64,000 bases of DNA from Nageia nagi (taxonomy: Eukaryota; Pinophyta): assembly GCA_050084985.1 (NCBI GenBank), contig JBITNC010000001.1:11718001-11782000 (forward strand), written 5' to 3'. The notes under the pieces are model-generated. The model was not told where the DNA came from and made no database searches. It saw only the letters and a program-made list of their open reading frames with translations. Position numbers and translations under genes: made by a program. Within the stretch, counting starts at the first letter, position 1. Every line of letters begins with the position of its first letter. Below are positions 32,421 to 44,378 of the stretch, in pieces.

Positions 32421-35290
32421 ACCTTTTTAATGAGATTAGTTTAATGTATTAAAATTCTTAATTCATTATTTTTATTTATAACTAATTTGTAACTATGCAA
32501 AATCAAATGCTCAAATATGCAAAAATAGCTAAATTGACTTAAAACAAAAAATGGTGCAAAAGTGGGTATCTAGTTATACTCACTTAAGTTATCAAAGTAG
32601 GTATATAACTAAATGATAAATTAGAATTCCCACTCTTGGCTCATTATTATCCTACCATTATTGTTGTTGCACACTTATGATTTTTGCTATCAATTTGCTC
32701 CAAGATTGTATGCTAGGGTTTGAAGGATCAAGGGTTTCAACCAAACTTCTTTATAAATCCTCTTCAAGCTTGGTCCTAAACATACAAGGTAATATTTACA
32801 TGATGAATTTATGAATATATTGATCTATTATTGTATATATTTTATATACTCAAAGATTTTGTAGGATTGAAGACACTTCAACCATGGAAAAGCTTATAAT
32901 GATCCACCTTTATATCCTCAAATAGACTTGTGTGCATTTAGCATTTTTGATAGGTTAAATTCATGGTAAATTTCATTTCCAATATAGAAAACTAAATTTA
33001 AATTCATACATACACCAATATATGGTATAAGTACATATTTATTCTTGTGGGTATCCTTGGATCTCGTAGATCCAAGGATATTTAAAAAACATGTATTTTC
33101 ATAGGTTTTAGCTTTAGTAGGGTTTGAAATACTAAATCATACATTTATATATTTATTCATGTAAATATCAACCTAAAATTATAACTTACATATTGCAAAC
33201 CATCCAATCATAATCTAGGCATAAGTATTTGCACAATATGCAAACATTATTATATATCTTCATTGATTTGGGTACTAGGGGGCTCACATTGCCATTTGGA
33301 GTGAGGTAAATCACTCCAAGCTCCTTTAAGTGCCTTAAAGGGATTAAATTGGAGGTCTCCCTATCCATATTATATGAATTTAGATCTTTACATCATTCTT
33401 TCAAATTTTTGAAATATTATTTAAACTTTTAGCCATATCTTTACTATAATTCTTATCTAATTCTAATTAACTAGAGCATAGTTATGTATTCTTGAAGTTT
33501 ATGTATGATACTAACTTGTTTATACATTTTAGTATACAAATTACATGAATTTTAGGCTATATTAAATGGTGAACCCCACATGAACACCATCTTATTCTTA
33601 GATTTAGTGTTGTCTTCACCTTTCTCATATTTGTTCAAGTTTTACCTCAAATTAGGATTCTCTTGTTTTTTTTTTTATTTTTACCAACCTAAATGGGTTA
33701 AACTTGTAAAGAATTAGGAATTCATGATTGTTTTTTTATAAGATTTTGATATGAAAATCCTATGAGAAGGGCATATTAGATATGATCTTTTGGTGCTCAA
33801 TCTTAGCAATTTTATCCCAAGCATAGTACAACCTACACCTTTAATTCAAATTGGATAATATCAAGTTGATCTTTGTAGGAGGAGTACTCATTCCAAAGGT
33901 ATATGTGCTTGAAGGTTGATTGAAGATTAAAATATGGTGGTGATTAGTGATGAAAATCATGCTATCAATTGCATATATCTACTATATTTCAAGACATTAA
34001 TGATGTGCATCTTGATGATTTAGCATGGGAAGTTGAAGGGACATCAATGTTTTCGGGTAGCTGACGAGTTCAAGGTCATTAATTGACATCTTAGAGAGTT
34101 TTCAGATTTTATTATTATTTGAAGGAATACCAAGAGTCATTCTAGAATTTTTGTAGTTCTAAAGTTATTCTTCCTATTATAGGAGTTTGCAATAGTGTTG
34201 TAGGAGATGGTATTGCCATTATTTTGATGGTATTTCTCTATGGATTTAATATTGTAATGTCCATAGAAAATTAGGAGAGAAAGCTCCAAATCCATGCTAG
34301 ATTAGCCTAGATTGGGTGAACTAGGGTAATTAATTGTGTTGATCTTATTGTATGTGTTTTGAGATTGATAGTTTGTATTTTGTACATTGTGCAATTTTGT
34401 ATTTATATGTAATGTGATGGGTCTCATAATGATGAATGTTTTTTACATTTGAATCTATAAGTGAGGATCCTAGTATGCTATAAGAAGTTATAGACCATGT
34501 TATAGGGCCCTAATCCCTAATAGGCCAGGCACACTACACCCCATCTTAGGCACACTACACCTTACACATAGTTCACCTGGTATACTATGCCTTGATAATT
34601 GACCCCTAATCATGCTACACCTAGCCTCTAAGTGCATTGCACCTTGCAACCTATTATGTTTGCTACTCTAACTCCCTCCTAGGAACATTACATCCCAAAA
34701 TAGAGAGCTTATTTGCTCAAAAGATTTATACAAGGTGTAAGTTTGGCTATGCCCCAAAATAAAGAGGTATTTTTCTAAGACAAGAACTCTGACTAGGTGC
34801 AAGTTTGATTGCACTTTGGACTATTGGGCTTACATTTTTCAATTTCTTAGTAAAAAATTTGTAATAGGTTTAAGTTTCTTGGATTTTCATACCCAAGTGT
34901 AATCTTGTAAAGTCCTAGGGATGTTTTCACACTTGCATTAAAGTGTATACCAAATTTTGTGTTTTTCAAATTCACCTTGGAGATTGGTGTTATTTTTTGA
35001 AAGCTCACTCAATTTTGAGAGACTTGTAACCAATTGAGATTTGTACATTGGATCTAGAGGTAACATTATGATTTAGGTAAGGATTTAAGTCACTTTTTGT
35101 ATCTTGTCCATATCATTTCATTGCTTTTTCCATCTTAAGATTACTTTCATGTTGTATTTTATCTTAGTAAAATTGTATTCATCCTTATGGGGTATTGTTG
35201 CATTAACAAGAAAAATACTTTGGATTTAAAATTTAAATATTAAATAAAGGATTTGATTATTGTTAGGACTTGAGTGTTTTGTATTGCATG
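32421..35290. other. Region without recognisable gene, probably includes gypsy-2 5' LTR
   Basis: No coding domain recognised. Position just upstream of the gypsy-2 leader implies that part of 33.9-35.1 kb is its 5' LTR, but no matching copy was seen at the other end of gypsy-2. A short motif CACACTACACC occurs at about 34531 and 34557 with related CATGCTACACC nearby. The 60-codon minus frame at 33186 is unrecognised. Confidence 0.35.
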
Positions 35291-35927
35291 CATCCAAAAT
35301 CATCATTTCCTTTCACTTTCATTCAAAAAGCAAAAATGTTGGAAAAGAGCATACATTGGGAGGGATTGCTAAGCATTTTGAGGGAGTAGTGTGCATATTA
35401 TTATAATGTTATATATCATATTTTATTTTTCATATTAAATTCCTTCACATTACTAGGAAGTTTATATGACATGTGTACTTAATTACCATGACCTGACCCT
35501 TACTTGAATTTCATCACTGAAGTGCGAGTTCGCCCTAATTCAAGATAGCTTCCTATGGAGGGTACCTAAGAATCCTTGTAAAACATTTCACACCCCTAGA
35601 AGATTGATCCTTCTCCCTATATAAGGAAACATAAACAAGGTTGTATTGGAAAAAATAATTGCATCTAAAATCTATACAAACTAATAAGATAAAAGTCAAA
35701 TTGAACCAAAAAGTAATTAGAAAGAATAATAAAAAATTGCTATATCTCATAATTGCTATACTCATATAGAATTACATATTTATTTTAAGTGATTGTATAA
35801 TTTGCATCAACAATAAAGGAAGAATAAATTTGAACATATCCTAAGCTTGGTGGTTTATTTTTGTTTTACAAGTTTTGCTTCATTTGTACTCATTGTATTT
35901 AAAAATTACTCCTTGTAGTCTCGTAAA
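35291..35927 (+). mobile_element. Gypsy-2 non-coding leader
   Basis: Carries the blocks ATTGGGAGGGATTG, TTGAATTTCATCACTGAAG and CACACCCCTAGAAGATTG shared in order with gypsy-1, and ends at the ATG at 35928. It preserves the insertion sites of elements D and E in unoccupied form. Confidence 0.65.
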
Positions 35928-36629
35928 ATGGATCTTGATTCATCTGATAATCTAGTTTCATATGAGTATTCCATAGTGGGAATGGTTGAAATAAGAGCTC
36001 AAAGGAAAAATAATAATCTAAGTGATATGATGGAAGATTCAACTCTTAATGTGGAGAAATCACTCTATTGGTTTTCGCCAAGGCTCTCTAAACATTTCAA
36101 TACCTTACACCTAATGATATGGTAAAAGTAATGGAGCAAGTACATAATACCATTGGTCCCATAACTCAAGCTTATTTATAATGCCAAGGCATACCTAGAA
36201 ACATTTTATTTTGGTCTTATTATTATAATTATTCTATGATGGATGAGAATGAGCCTCCAAAGGCTACAGATACATCTCTCTCCCTACCTAAAATTAATAA
36301 GCAAGATATTAATGCATATAATTGGTACCAAGAGAGAATAGGCTAAATCACAAACATAAAACCTCAACCATCCATTCCAAAAAATATTTTAAATCCATAA
36401 AATATACCAAATACACAAAATGTTGGCCAAGGTTGGTTTCCACCTAAAGAGTGTAAGTTACCAACATTTCAAGAACCCACCTTCAAAGTGCCAAATTAGT
36501 GCAAAGAACCTCCAATTATGCAAGATTTGAAATTGGATATCAATTTTTAAAATATTCAATTTATCTATCACTACTTTTTCAAGTGCAAATGGAATGGCTA
36601 CAACCTAGGTTAATATGAGAAAGATATGA
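35928..36629 (+). pseudogene. Gypsy-2 gag remnant, interrupted by copia A
   Basis: Starts MDLDSSDNLV...VEIRAQRKNNN and continues through broken frames. I recognise it as gag only from its place between leader and RT and its similarity to the gypsy-1 start; no zinc knuckle is visible. Copia A enters at 36635 and the gypsy sequence resumes at 44379. Confidence 0.5.
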
Positions 36630-36634
36630 TACAT

Positions 36635-37145
36635 TGAAAGAGATGAAACTCCTACACCCAAGATCACCTTGGAGTATTCTTCTACTTCAAGCAATAACAC
36701 AAGAGACAATCATTCAAACACACTCAAGTGATACAACCATGTATAATGGTTCCTCTTTATCAATAGAGTACTCCACTCTTAGCAAGATTCTATTACTTCT
36801 AAAGACTCACAAAACTCTCTTACAACATTAGAATTCTCTCCTCCTATCAACCTACACTGTAAGAGCATAAAAATCCTTCAAAATCAAGTGTAAAATGCTT
36901 AACCAAGGACTTCTAATTATAGATGAAAATTCTATGCACATGGGATGTACATGCTCATGCCCATAAGATGGCCATGAGGTTGAGTGGAGGAGAATATTAA
37001 ATTCACTAAATACTTAAAAGGTATTTAGGATACTTTCAAGTATTTAAGTGAGTTTAATTAGAGAATTACAATAGGAGAAGGTTTATTATTCTTTATATAC
37101 CTTTTAAAGATTAATAATTACAATAGTGCATTATTTATTCTAACA
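36635..37145 (-). repeat. Copia A 3' LTR (511 bp)
   Basis: Plus strand runs TGAAAGAGATGAAACTCC to TTATTCTAACA. It contains about 200 bp (roughly 36855-37065) absent from the 5' LTR. The open frame at 36634 is LTR sequence. Confidence 0.95.
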
Positions 37146-37609
37146 CTCCCTCTTAATGCAATATAGGGGTAGAGAGAAGAGAAGATAGAAAGATTGTATA
37201 AGAGATTTCTCTTCCATAAGAAATACAATGAGAGATGAGAACTTGACATCTTGATAATTAATACAATCTATCCAAGGCTCAACTATGTAACTATTTAACA
37301 AATGATTTATAATACATCAACCATTAACCATAAATGGTTTCAATGTACAAGTAGTATTTATTCACTAATATGTTGATATGAAGAGCTTCTATGAGCCTAC
37401 ATACCTGAAGTAAGTAACCTGTAATTTCGAGAAGAACCCTACAAGCTACAAGTATCTCATACATAACATTAGTTATATGCATCATATATTCATATAAACA
37501 TAAGATAAATTAATCAAATAATGCCATCCATAAACTAATTAGATGGTGTACTATAAGTCATCACAAAGATGCCAAGCAAACTCATAATCACTTTCTGTAT
37601 AAGAAAAAT

Positions 37610-37920
37610 ATATGTTGATCATCATTATAAATATATGATATACATCTAATCATGCATATGCAAGTTCCTCACATATGGATAACTAAATAGTGCTAACATG
37701 CACATACTAGTTCCTCACATATGTCTAACTAAATATTTCAAGAAGTGTACAAACAAGTTCATCTCAAGTGGATAACTAAACAATGCCAACATGCATATAC
37801 TAGTTCCTCACATATGGAGAACTAAAAAGTGCAAGAAGTGTACAAATAAGTTCATATAATGAGGATAACTAAACAATACCAACATGCACATGCTAATTCC
37901 TCACACATAGATAACAAAAA
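37610..37920. repeat. 93-bp tandem repeat, about three copies, in copia A 3' region
   Basis: (C/T)AACATGC followed by CTAGTTCCTCACATATG starts units at 37693, 37786 and 37879 (period exactly 93), each with AGAAGTGTACAAA and GGATAACTAAACAAT; a partial unit lies at about 37640. Located between RNase H and the purine tract. Confidence 0.9.
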
Positions 37921-37999
37921 AAATAAACACAAGGATCAACACTATCTAGCTAAAATATCCTTGTGGAAGTGAAGTTTTCATTACAAAAAATTGAATTCA

Positions 38000-38778
38000 A
38001 CAAGAATTCATACTCCACTCCCCTTTGAGGGTAACTTCACTAGCTCGAAAGAGCCCCCAAATCTTATTGAATTGAGTGTTAGAAAGGGGCTTGATGAATA
38101 AATCAATGAAGTTTTTATTCATTGGACAATAGTAAAGTTATAAGGTACCATTAGAACTTTTTCCTTGATGAAGTTCTCTTGGATTTATATGTTCTTTGTT
38201 CTTTGATAGAACACAAGGTTTTTGGCCAAAGCAATGGCAAATTGGTTATATTAAGATATCAAGTATGGGACAACCTACTCATACCAAATTTCTTTTAGAA
38301 TATGCCTTAGCCAAATCACTTCTTGGGTGATAAAAATCATAGCTCTATATTTTGCTTTTGTGGTGGACAAAGTAAATGTAGGATTCTTCTTGGAAGACCA
38401 AGTGATAGCACCTAATACAATATTAAATACATAGGTAGAAGTGGATTTTCTATCATCTCTATCACCCCCATAGTTAGAATTAGAGAACCCATAGAGAAAA
38501 AAAGAAGGAAACTTGATAAACTTGAGGGCAAGATCCTTTATGCTCGTAATATACTTCAAAATTTTCTTAGCAACATGAAGATGCTCAACATAAGGTTTTT
38601 GCAAAAACATTGCCATTAGATTCACTGCATAGGTAATATCTAACCTAGATATAGTTAAATAAAGAAGACTACTAATAAGCTTCCTATACTCTATAGCATC
38701 TACCAACTGAGACCTTGAGCTAGTCTCAAGCTTGATTCTAGGAGCAATGATAATAGCCATAAGCTTACACTCTTCCAT
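38000..38778 (-). pseudogene. Copia A end of RT and RNase H
   Basis: The 167-codon frame at 38275-38778 has YRKLISSLLYLTISRLDI, AKKILKYI, GFSNSNYGGDRDDRKSTS (catalytic Asp region of RNase H, SDSDWGGxxxDRKSTSG) and WSSKKNPTFTLSTTKAKYRA (usual Glu of 'STxEAEY' replaced by Lys). To the left, broken frames continue the C-terminus (FIKEKVLMVPYNF). Confidence 0.9.
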
Positions 38779-39540
38779 TCCAAACTTTTATAAAATATCT
38801 AAGATATATTTTGACTGACTAAGGTAGGTACAATTATTACATTGATATATTTGCATACCTAGATAGTAGTGCAAGAGGCCAAGATTAGTCATATCATATT
38901 TTTCTTTAAGTTTGGTTATGCATTTATTTATGATCACAATATTATTTCCCATGATCAGAAGATCATCCACATAGAGAATAATTAAGACCAAATCTTTTCT
39001 TTCATTTAGCACATAAATATCTAAATCTAAGTAGCATTTGGAGAATCCAAGAGTCCCAAAATACCTTGAAATCTTCTTATACCAAGCTCTTGGTGCTTTC
39101 TTAAGTCCATACAAATACTTCTTTATCTTGCACACATGGGACTCTTTCCCTTTTATAACAAACCCTTCTTGCTGACTTATGAAGAGTTAAACATCTAAGT
39201 CACCATTGAGAAAAACACTCTTTGCATCAAGCTAAAGTACTTTCCAACCTTGAGTTGTTGAAAGGGAAAGGATTAATTTGACTGTAGCCATGTTTGCTAC
39301 TAGTGCAAAGGTTTCCTCATAATCAACTTCATACTTTTGATCGAAACTCTTAGCAACCAACCTTGCCTTATATTTCTCAATTTTACCCTTTGACTTGTAG
39401 TAGATCTTATAGATTCACTTGTTTCCAATTACATTCTTTAAGTATGAATATATAAATAAGTCCCATGCTCTATTTTTTATAAGCATCTCATATTGCATCT
39501 TCATAGCATTCATCCAACAAGCATGTTTATACGCCTCCTT
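38779..39540 (-). pseudogene. Copia A reverse transcriptase
   Basis: KEAYKHACWMNAMKMQYEML begins it near 39520; after a gap with stops, frame 38788-39135 gives YLYGLKKAPRAWYKKI, ILYVDDLLIMGNN with the YVDD box intact, and DMTNLGLLHYYLGMQI. It copies element RNA to DNA when intact. Broken by stops between 39180 and 39420. Confidence 0.9.
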
Positions 39541-40605
39541 AAATGTTGAAGGCTCATTATGATTGTTAATTTTAGTAAGGAGAGACTTATTAAAAGTCAT
39601 GATTCTAGTTATCCTTTCTAAAGAGTTTTCAAACACTTCACTTGAAGAAGAGCCAATAGGAACCTCATTGAATTTGACATCCCTTGAGATAAAAAATGCT
39701 TTTACTAGAGGAGAGTATAGCCTATACCCTCTATGTTGACTTTCATATCCATAAAGATGCATTTTTTTGACTTATTATCCAACTTATTTCTTTTCTCAAA
39801 ATTTATGAAGAAAAAAGCTTCACATCTAAATACCCTCAGATGTGAGATATCATGTTTCTTTCCTTTTCATACCTTATATAGAGTTATCCCTTGAATTGCT
39901 TTTGTATGACACCTATTCATGTTGTAAATAGTAGTGCTAATGACTTCTCTCAATAAAAACTTAGGAAGATTTTTCATCATGCATATAGCCATCTCCATTA
40001 TGGTCCTATTATTCCTTTCTACAACACCATTTTGTTGCAGAGTATAAGGGATAGTAAACTACATTTTGATCTCATGCTTTGCACAAAAGTTGTTGAACTC
40101 ATTACTTACATATTCACCCATATTATTCAACCTTAGTATCTTGATATTCATATTGGTTTGATTTTCAACTAAGGTCATGAACTCTTTGAACATATAAAAG
40201 GTTTAATCATTATGCTCTAGTAGATAACCAAACATCATCCTACTAAAGTCATCAATAAAAGTAAGGACATAAGATGCTCCTCTAAGAGATAGTTTGAAAA
40301 AGACCCATCAAATATGATTGAATCAATTGGAGAGGATGAGATTCCCTAGTTGCCTTATATTTTTTAATTTTTTTCCTTTTCATCTTCCTTAAGATACAAT
40401 TTTCACAAAGGCCAATGGAGGGTGAAATAGGAGGCGATCCTTTCAAAAGATCTTGATCCTTCATGACTTGAATACTCTTATGATTTAGGTCACTTAAACA
40501 TTGATGCCAAAGGTTTCCTTTAGAATAAATATTTGAGGTAAGACACAACTTAATAGGCACTTGATCAACTATGTAAAAGTCAATCTTAATCGATCCTTTT
40601 ATCAA
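39541..40605 (-). pseudogene. Copia A GAG-pre-integrase and integrase
   Basis: LWHQCLSDLNHKSIQVMKD and CENCILRKMKRKK are the zinc-binding part; FIDDFSRMMFGYLLEHND, NNMGEYVSNEF (usual D of RTDNGGE replaced by N) and LQQNGVVERNNRTIMEMA give the catalytic core with final Glu present; the C-terminal part YESQHRGYRLYSP and FFISRDVKFNE lies at 39650-39760. Interrupted by stops. Confidence 0.85.
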
Positions 40606-40674
40606 AGTGAAATACCCTTTCCTTAAATTCTAAGAGTTCAAATTGAACTCAATGGTATATCCCTTTCTTGAAAT

Positions 40675-41195
40675 TTAAAAAATTGATAAAAGATTCATCC
40701 CTAACTTAGTCACAAAGAGCATATTTTCAATTACCTTCCCATGCATCAAGATGCTTCCAATCCCTTGAACCTCTAGCATAGAGTTAACACCTATTACTAT
40801 CACATCCTTCCTATATTTATGAAAGTTTTCAAACTTATTCCTTTCAAAGCTAATATGATTAGTGCAACCTGAATCTACAACCCAATCATTTGTAAAAGTA
40901 CAAGACTTGGAATAAAAAATATAAACATAGGCACCTTTCTTATTCTTCTTTTCTTTGAAGTTATTCACATTATCTTTTCCATTTTCCTCCCTTTTTTTTG
41001 GAAGCAATGGTTCTCTTTGTGACCATATATGCCATAATAGTTACAATTTACATCAAACTTTTCCTTAGGCACATGAGGTTTGTTTAACTTTCCTTTGTGA
41101 TCATGATGACTATTGTCATACTTCTTTACATTTCTCCTAGGATGACCATGAGCGGTATTTTTGTGATTTCTAAACTTTTTCTTGACTTGAGTCAT
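40675..41195 (-). pseudogene. Copia A zinc knuckle and protease
   Basis: CNYYGIYGHKENHC is the CCHC knuckle with the second Cys changed to Tyr; NDWVVDSGCTNHISF (about 40865) is the protease active site with DSG intact, followed by IKG-type VIGVNSMLEVQGIGSI. The two motifs lie in overlapping shifted frames. Confidence 0.85.
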
Positions 41196-41459
41196 CTAAG
41201 TTGCACCTAAAGCAATATTTTTCTCCTTTGGAGAAGAAATCAACTCCTTCTTGTTGATGGTCTCTTCATGCTTTAAGAGAAGTCTAAAAAGATTCTCTAG
41301 AGAAAAGACTTCCTCTTCATCATCAAGCCTAGTCTCAATAATAGTCACGAAGTGACTAAACTTAGTTGAGATGCTTTGTTAGATGATGAACACCATAAAT
41401 TTATCATTTATCCAATTACAACCATAGCTCATAAGATGAGTCCTAAGATTAATAATTTT

Positions 41460-41830
41460 ATTCAAGTAGATTGCCACAGCTTCGTCATCCTCTTGACGAG
41501 ATTGCAAGAGTTTCTAAATTATGATGAAGCTCCTTGAAAACTTAGACCCAATGTAGATCTTCTTAAGCCTATCCCAAGCTTCTTTGGTGGATGTTGAGGT
41601 CAAAATCATGAGAAGAACTTCATTTGAAACTATCCTAAAGATCATAGATTTCTTCAACTCATTCTTTTTGTTATAGACCTCTAGTGCTTTAGCTTCTATT
41701 GGAGAAACTTGATTCTCACTAACTATTTTCCAAAGCTTATGTGCTTGAAGCTCCGCTTTCAAACTTAATTCCCAAATAGCATAATTGGAACCGTCAAGGA
41801 TGTGCTTAGGTGCGAAGGAATTTTTAAATT
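41460..41830 (-). pseudogene. Copia A gag
   Basis: ILDGSNYAIWELSLKAEL and AHKLW open the gag (usual 'LxGxNYxxWxxxM'), then STSTKEAWDRLKKIYIGS, the conserved block. Later gag is degraded between 41200 and 41510. Confidence 0.8.
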
Positions 41831-43190
41831 CTACAAAAATGATTAATTTATCAAAGCATAAGAAGCATCAACATATGATTCACAATCATAATTACAATTC
41901 CAAGTAGAAAAATTATGAAACTAACACATATTTTACTAGCCATAAATCATTTTAACAATTATCATAATAATTACAATTAACCATTATAAACTAATCATGT
42001 TTAATTTTGTTGTAATTGAAAGAAAATTGTATAAATTTGCAAAACAAATGACAAGTTGTAGGTTAGTAGCTTTGTTTGAGTTAGTAATTTGTAGTTAGTA
42101 AGTTGTAAGTTAGTGTTAGAAGATTGTAAGTCATATTAGTGCACTTTGTTTAGCCTTGAATAGTTTGAAGGTTAGTAAGTCCTAATCTACAATTGTGGTT
42201 AGCATTTGAGGTTAGTGTATGCAGTTAGTATTTGAAGTTAGTGGATATTTTACCATTGACTTAACTTAATTTGAGCATTTGTTTATGTTTAAGCAAAAAA
42301 GAAGGACAACCACACACAACAAGGGGTTAGTAGTTTCCTTAGCTTTTGAGTCAGTTACATAACAAGGCTCTAGAAGCTTAACAACATGCTCAATATCAAA
42401 CACATGTCTTGAAAAATTATCATAAAAAGGTTAATTAACACCAACTTATTTAGGGAAGATTGAGTTCAAGAGGAAGAGTCATTTCCTCAGACGTAAAAGC
42501 ATTGGAGTCCACTATATAATGCATTTGAAGTGAAACATGTGGGCTATGACTTCATTCCTTTGTCTCATAAGGATTGTCCATTTTTGCATTTTGTCTTCAT
42601 ATTCTTTCTTCTTTTCTTCCAAAAGCTTGTCCAACTTCTTATCAAGCACCTTAACTCTTGCAATAGCACTACTTATTTTCTTATGCCTAGAAGACATCAT
42701 AAACACTCCTATTTGCATTTTCAAGAACAAGGTTAAGACAATAGAGGAAAACAAAATTCATTATAAATTTCTTTAAAAAAAAAATAACATCATTCACCAT
42801 TTCATTTTTCTTAAAAAAAAAACTTATTTTTTTTAAAATATTCCATTCTAAAAAGAAATTCACTCCCCTTATTTAAAAAAAAAAAATTCAATCATATTAT
42901 ATTTATCTCCCTTTTTTTATTTAAGAAAGTATTTAAACAACATATAAGATTTCCCCTTTTTTTTAATAGTTGTAGGAAAAAACCAATTCTTTCATAATAA
43001 AACTTCTTTGTTAAAAAAAAAAAAAATGTATCATAAGAAAATGATCATTAAACGTTTTCCATCTATATCTGTACTAAGAAATTTATTTCACTTGGTATTT
43101 GCAAGTGGCCTCCACTATTGATTGAAAAAAAAAATGCAAAGGATATGGTTAATGAAAAATAGTAGATTTTAATTTAATGCACCAGAATAA
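41831..43190. other. Copia A long leader, AT-rich, non-coding
   Basis: Rich in A and T runs. Around 42060-42240 GTTAGTA(A/T)GTTG-like words repeat (TTAGTAAGTTGTAAGTTAG). Short frames on both strands at 42512-42776 are unrecognised; one on the minus strand (KKISSAIARVKVLDKKLDKL) has coiled-coil character but no family match. Confidence 0.45.
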
Positions 43191-43199
43191 GGGTTATCT

Positions 43200-43735
43200 T
43201 ATGCAGCACATATGTAGAGGAGGTGTAGCGATGAGAGAGAAGGCCTGAGAAAATGGCAGAGAGCGGTAGCCATCAGATTCATGCTTCTAGTGCACTGTGG
43301 AGCGCCTCTACGATGGAGGAGAGTAGCCTTAATGAGGGAACCACCACAAGGGAGAGGGGAAAATGGGTGGCGCTAAGGTGGAGGAGAGGAACCATAGCAA
43401 GGGAGAAAGTAGCCTCCGTTAGGGAACCACCGTGAAGGAGAGGGAAATGGAGAAGGGACAGAGCAAGGTTGCACATAGGCTGGGAGCTAGGGGTTCTGCC
43501 CAAGGAGGTGGAGGGACGACATGGAAAGGCAACGTGTTACAAGAGGGGCCTTCCTGACTCTATCTTCGAGAGCACCCATGATGGCACAGACCGGAATAAT
43601 GTTATCAAAGGTTGCAGCGTTTGGTAAGCGGTGATGACGGAGCGGTGCAGGGTGTCCAACTGGTTGAGCCACATTGGGGGTGGTTGGGCGTCCGCCTGAT
43701 TGAGCGGTACTCAATGCATTGTAATTAAACCTCAT
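43200..43735. other. GC-rich island inside copia A leader, possible captured sequence
   Basis: About 530 bp with much higher G+C than anything nearby, bounded by A/T runs (TGAAAAAAAAAATGC on the left, CATTTTTTTTTTACAAAAAAA on the right). It holds a diverged internal duplication with GTAGCCT..GAGGGAACCACC at about 43323 and 43410. Open frames on both strands (43253, 43279, 43487) are unrecognised. It lies between the primer site and gag, which suggests host sequence picked up by the element or inserted later. Confidence 0.5.
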
Positions 43736-44050
43736 TTTTTTTTTACAAAAAAAGTAACTAAAAACTTGTATTCTCCCTTTTAAAAATAAAATAAAAAAAA
43801 TTGCTAGTTTTGAAAAAAAAACTTTTTTAAAAAATAATATGTTAAAGAAATTTTTGAAAAGAAATTACATCTAATATAAAACATTGGTATGTAATAGGCT
43901 ATTCTTACACCAAGCAGCTCCTTTAAATCAAATATAAGCTTATCTGTAAGAATAAGAAAGAACTAAACAAAATAAAATGAGATGATGAGAAAATTATACC
44001 TCAATGTGATTTTACCTACAAATTTGAAGAAGTATAAGAAGAGCCTCTAA

Positions 44051-44066
44051 GTAGGCTCTGATACCA
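44051..44066 (-). other. Copia A primer-binding site, tRNA-Met type
   Basis: Minus strand TGGTATCAGAGCCTAC, two bases after the LTR end; a perfect match to the initiator tRNA-Met primer site. Confidence 0.95.
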
Positions 44067-44068
44067 AT

Positions 44069-44373
44069 TGAAAGAGATGAAACTCCTACACCCAAGATCA
44101 CCTTGGAGTGTTCTACTTCAAGTAACAACACAAGAGACAATCACTCAAACACACACAAGTGAGATAACCATGTATAATGGTTCCTCTCTATCAAGAGAGT
44201 ACTCCACTCTAAGCAAGATTCTATTACTTCTCAAGACTCACAAAACTCTCTTACAGCATTCGGATTCTCTCCTCCTATCAACCTACTCTAAGAGAGTTAC
44301 AATAGAAGATTTATTATTCTTTAGATACCTTTTAAAGAATAATAATTACAATAGTGCATTATTTATTCTAACA
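44069..44373 (-). repeat. Copia A 5' LTR (305 bp)
   Basis: Plus strand TGAAAGAGATGAAACTCC to TTATTCTAACA. Shorter than its partner by about 200 bp near CCTACTCTAAGAGAGTTAC. The open frame at 44068-44475 crosses the LTR edge and is not a gene. Confidence 0.95.
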
Positions 44374-44378
44374 TACAT

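Larger units (their letters stand above)
36635..44373 (-). mobile_element. Copia A: 7.7-kb minus-strand Ty1/copia element
   Basis: LTRs at 36635-37145 and 44069-44373, a perfect primer site and a purine tract (minus ATTAAGAGGGAG, 37146-37157) enclose gag, protease, integrase, RT and RNase H in order. The 5-bp target duplication TACAT is exact at 36630-36634 and 44374-44378. It is longer than typical copia elements because of about 0.9 kb between RNase H and the 3' LTR and about 2.2 kb between primer site and gag. All domains carry stops or shifts. Confidence 0.95.

Noticed and set aside
34528-34640. CACACTACACC repeats as a possible CRISPR-like or satellite array
   Set aside because: Spacing is irregular and copies are few and diverged; CRISPR is not expected in a plant nuclear genome.
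36634-36831. Open frames at 36634 and 44068 with near-identical proteins, looking like a small gene family
   Set aside because: They are the two LTRs of copia A, flanked by the TACAT duplication.
42512-42776. Overlapping open frames on both strands, one coiled-coil-like
   Set aside because: Lie in the AT-rich leader of copia A, with no family match and no support for translation.
43253-43735. Three open frames in the GC-rich island
   Set aside because: Overlap on opposite strands, no recognisable domain; open frames are expected where stop codons are rare.
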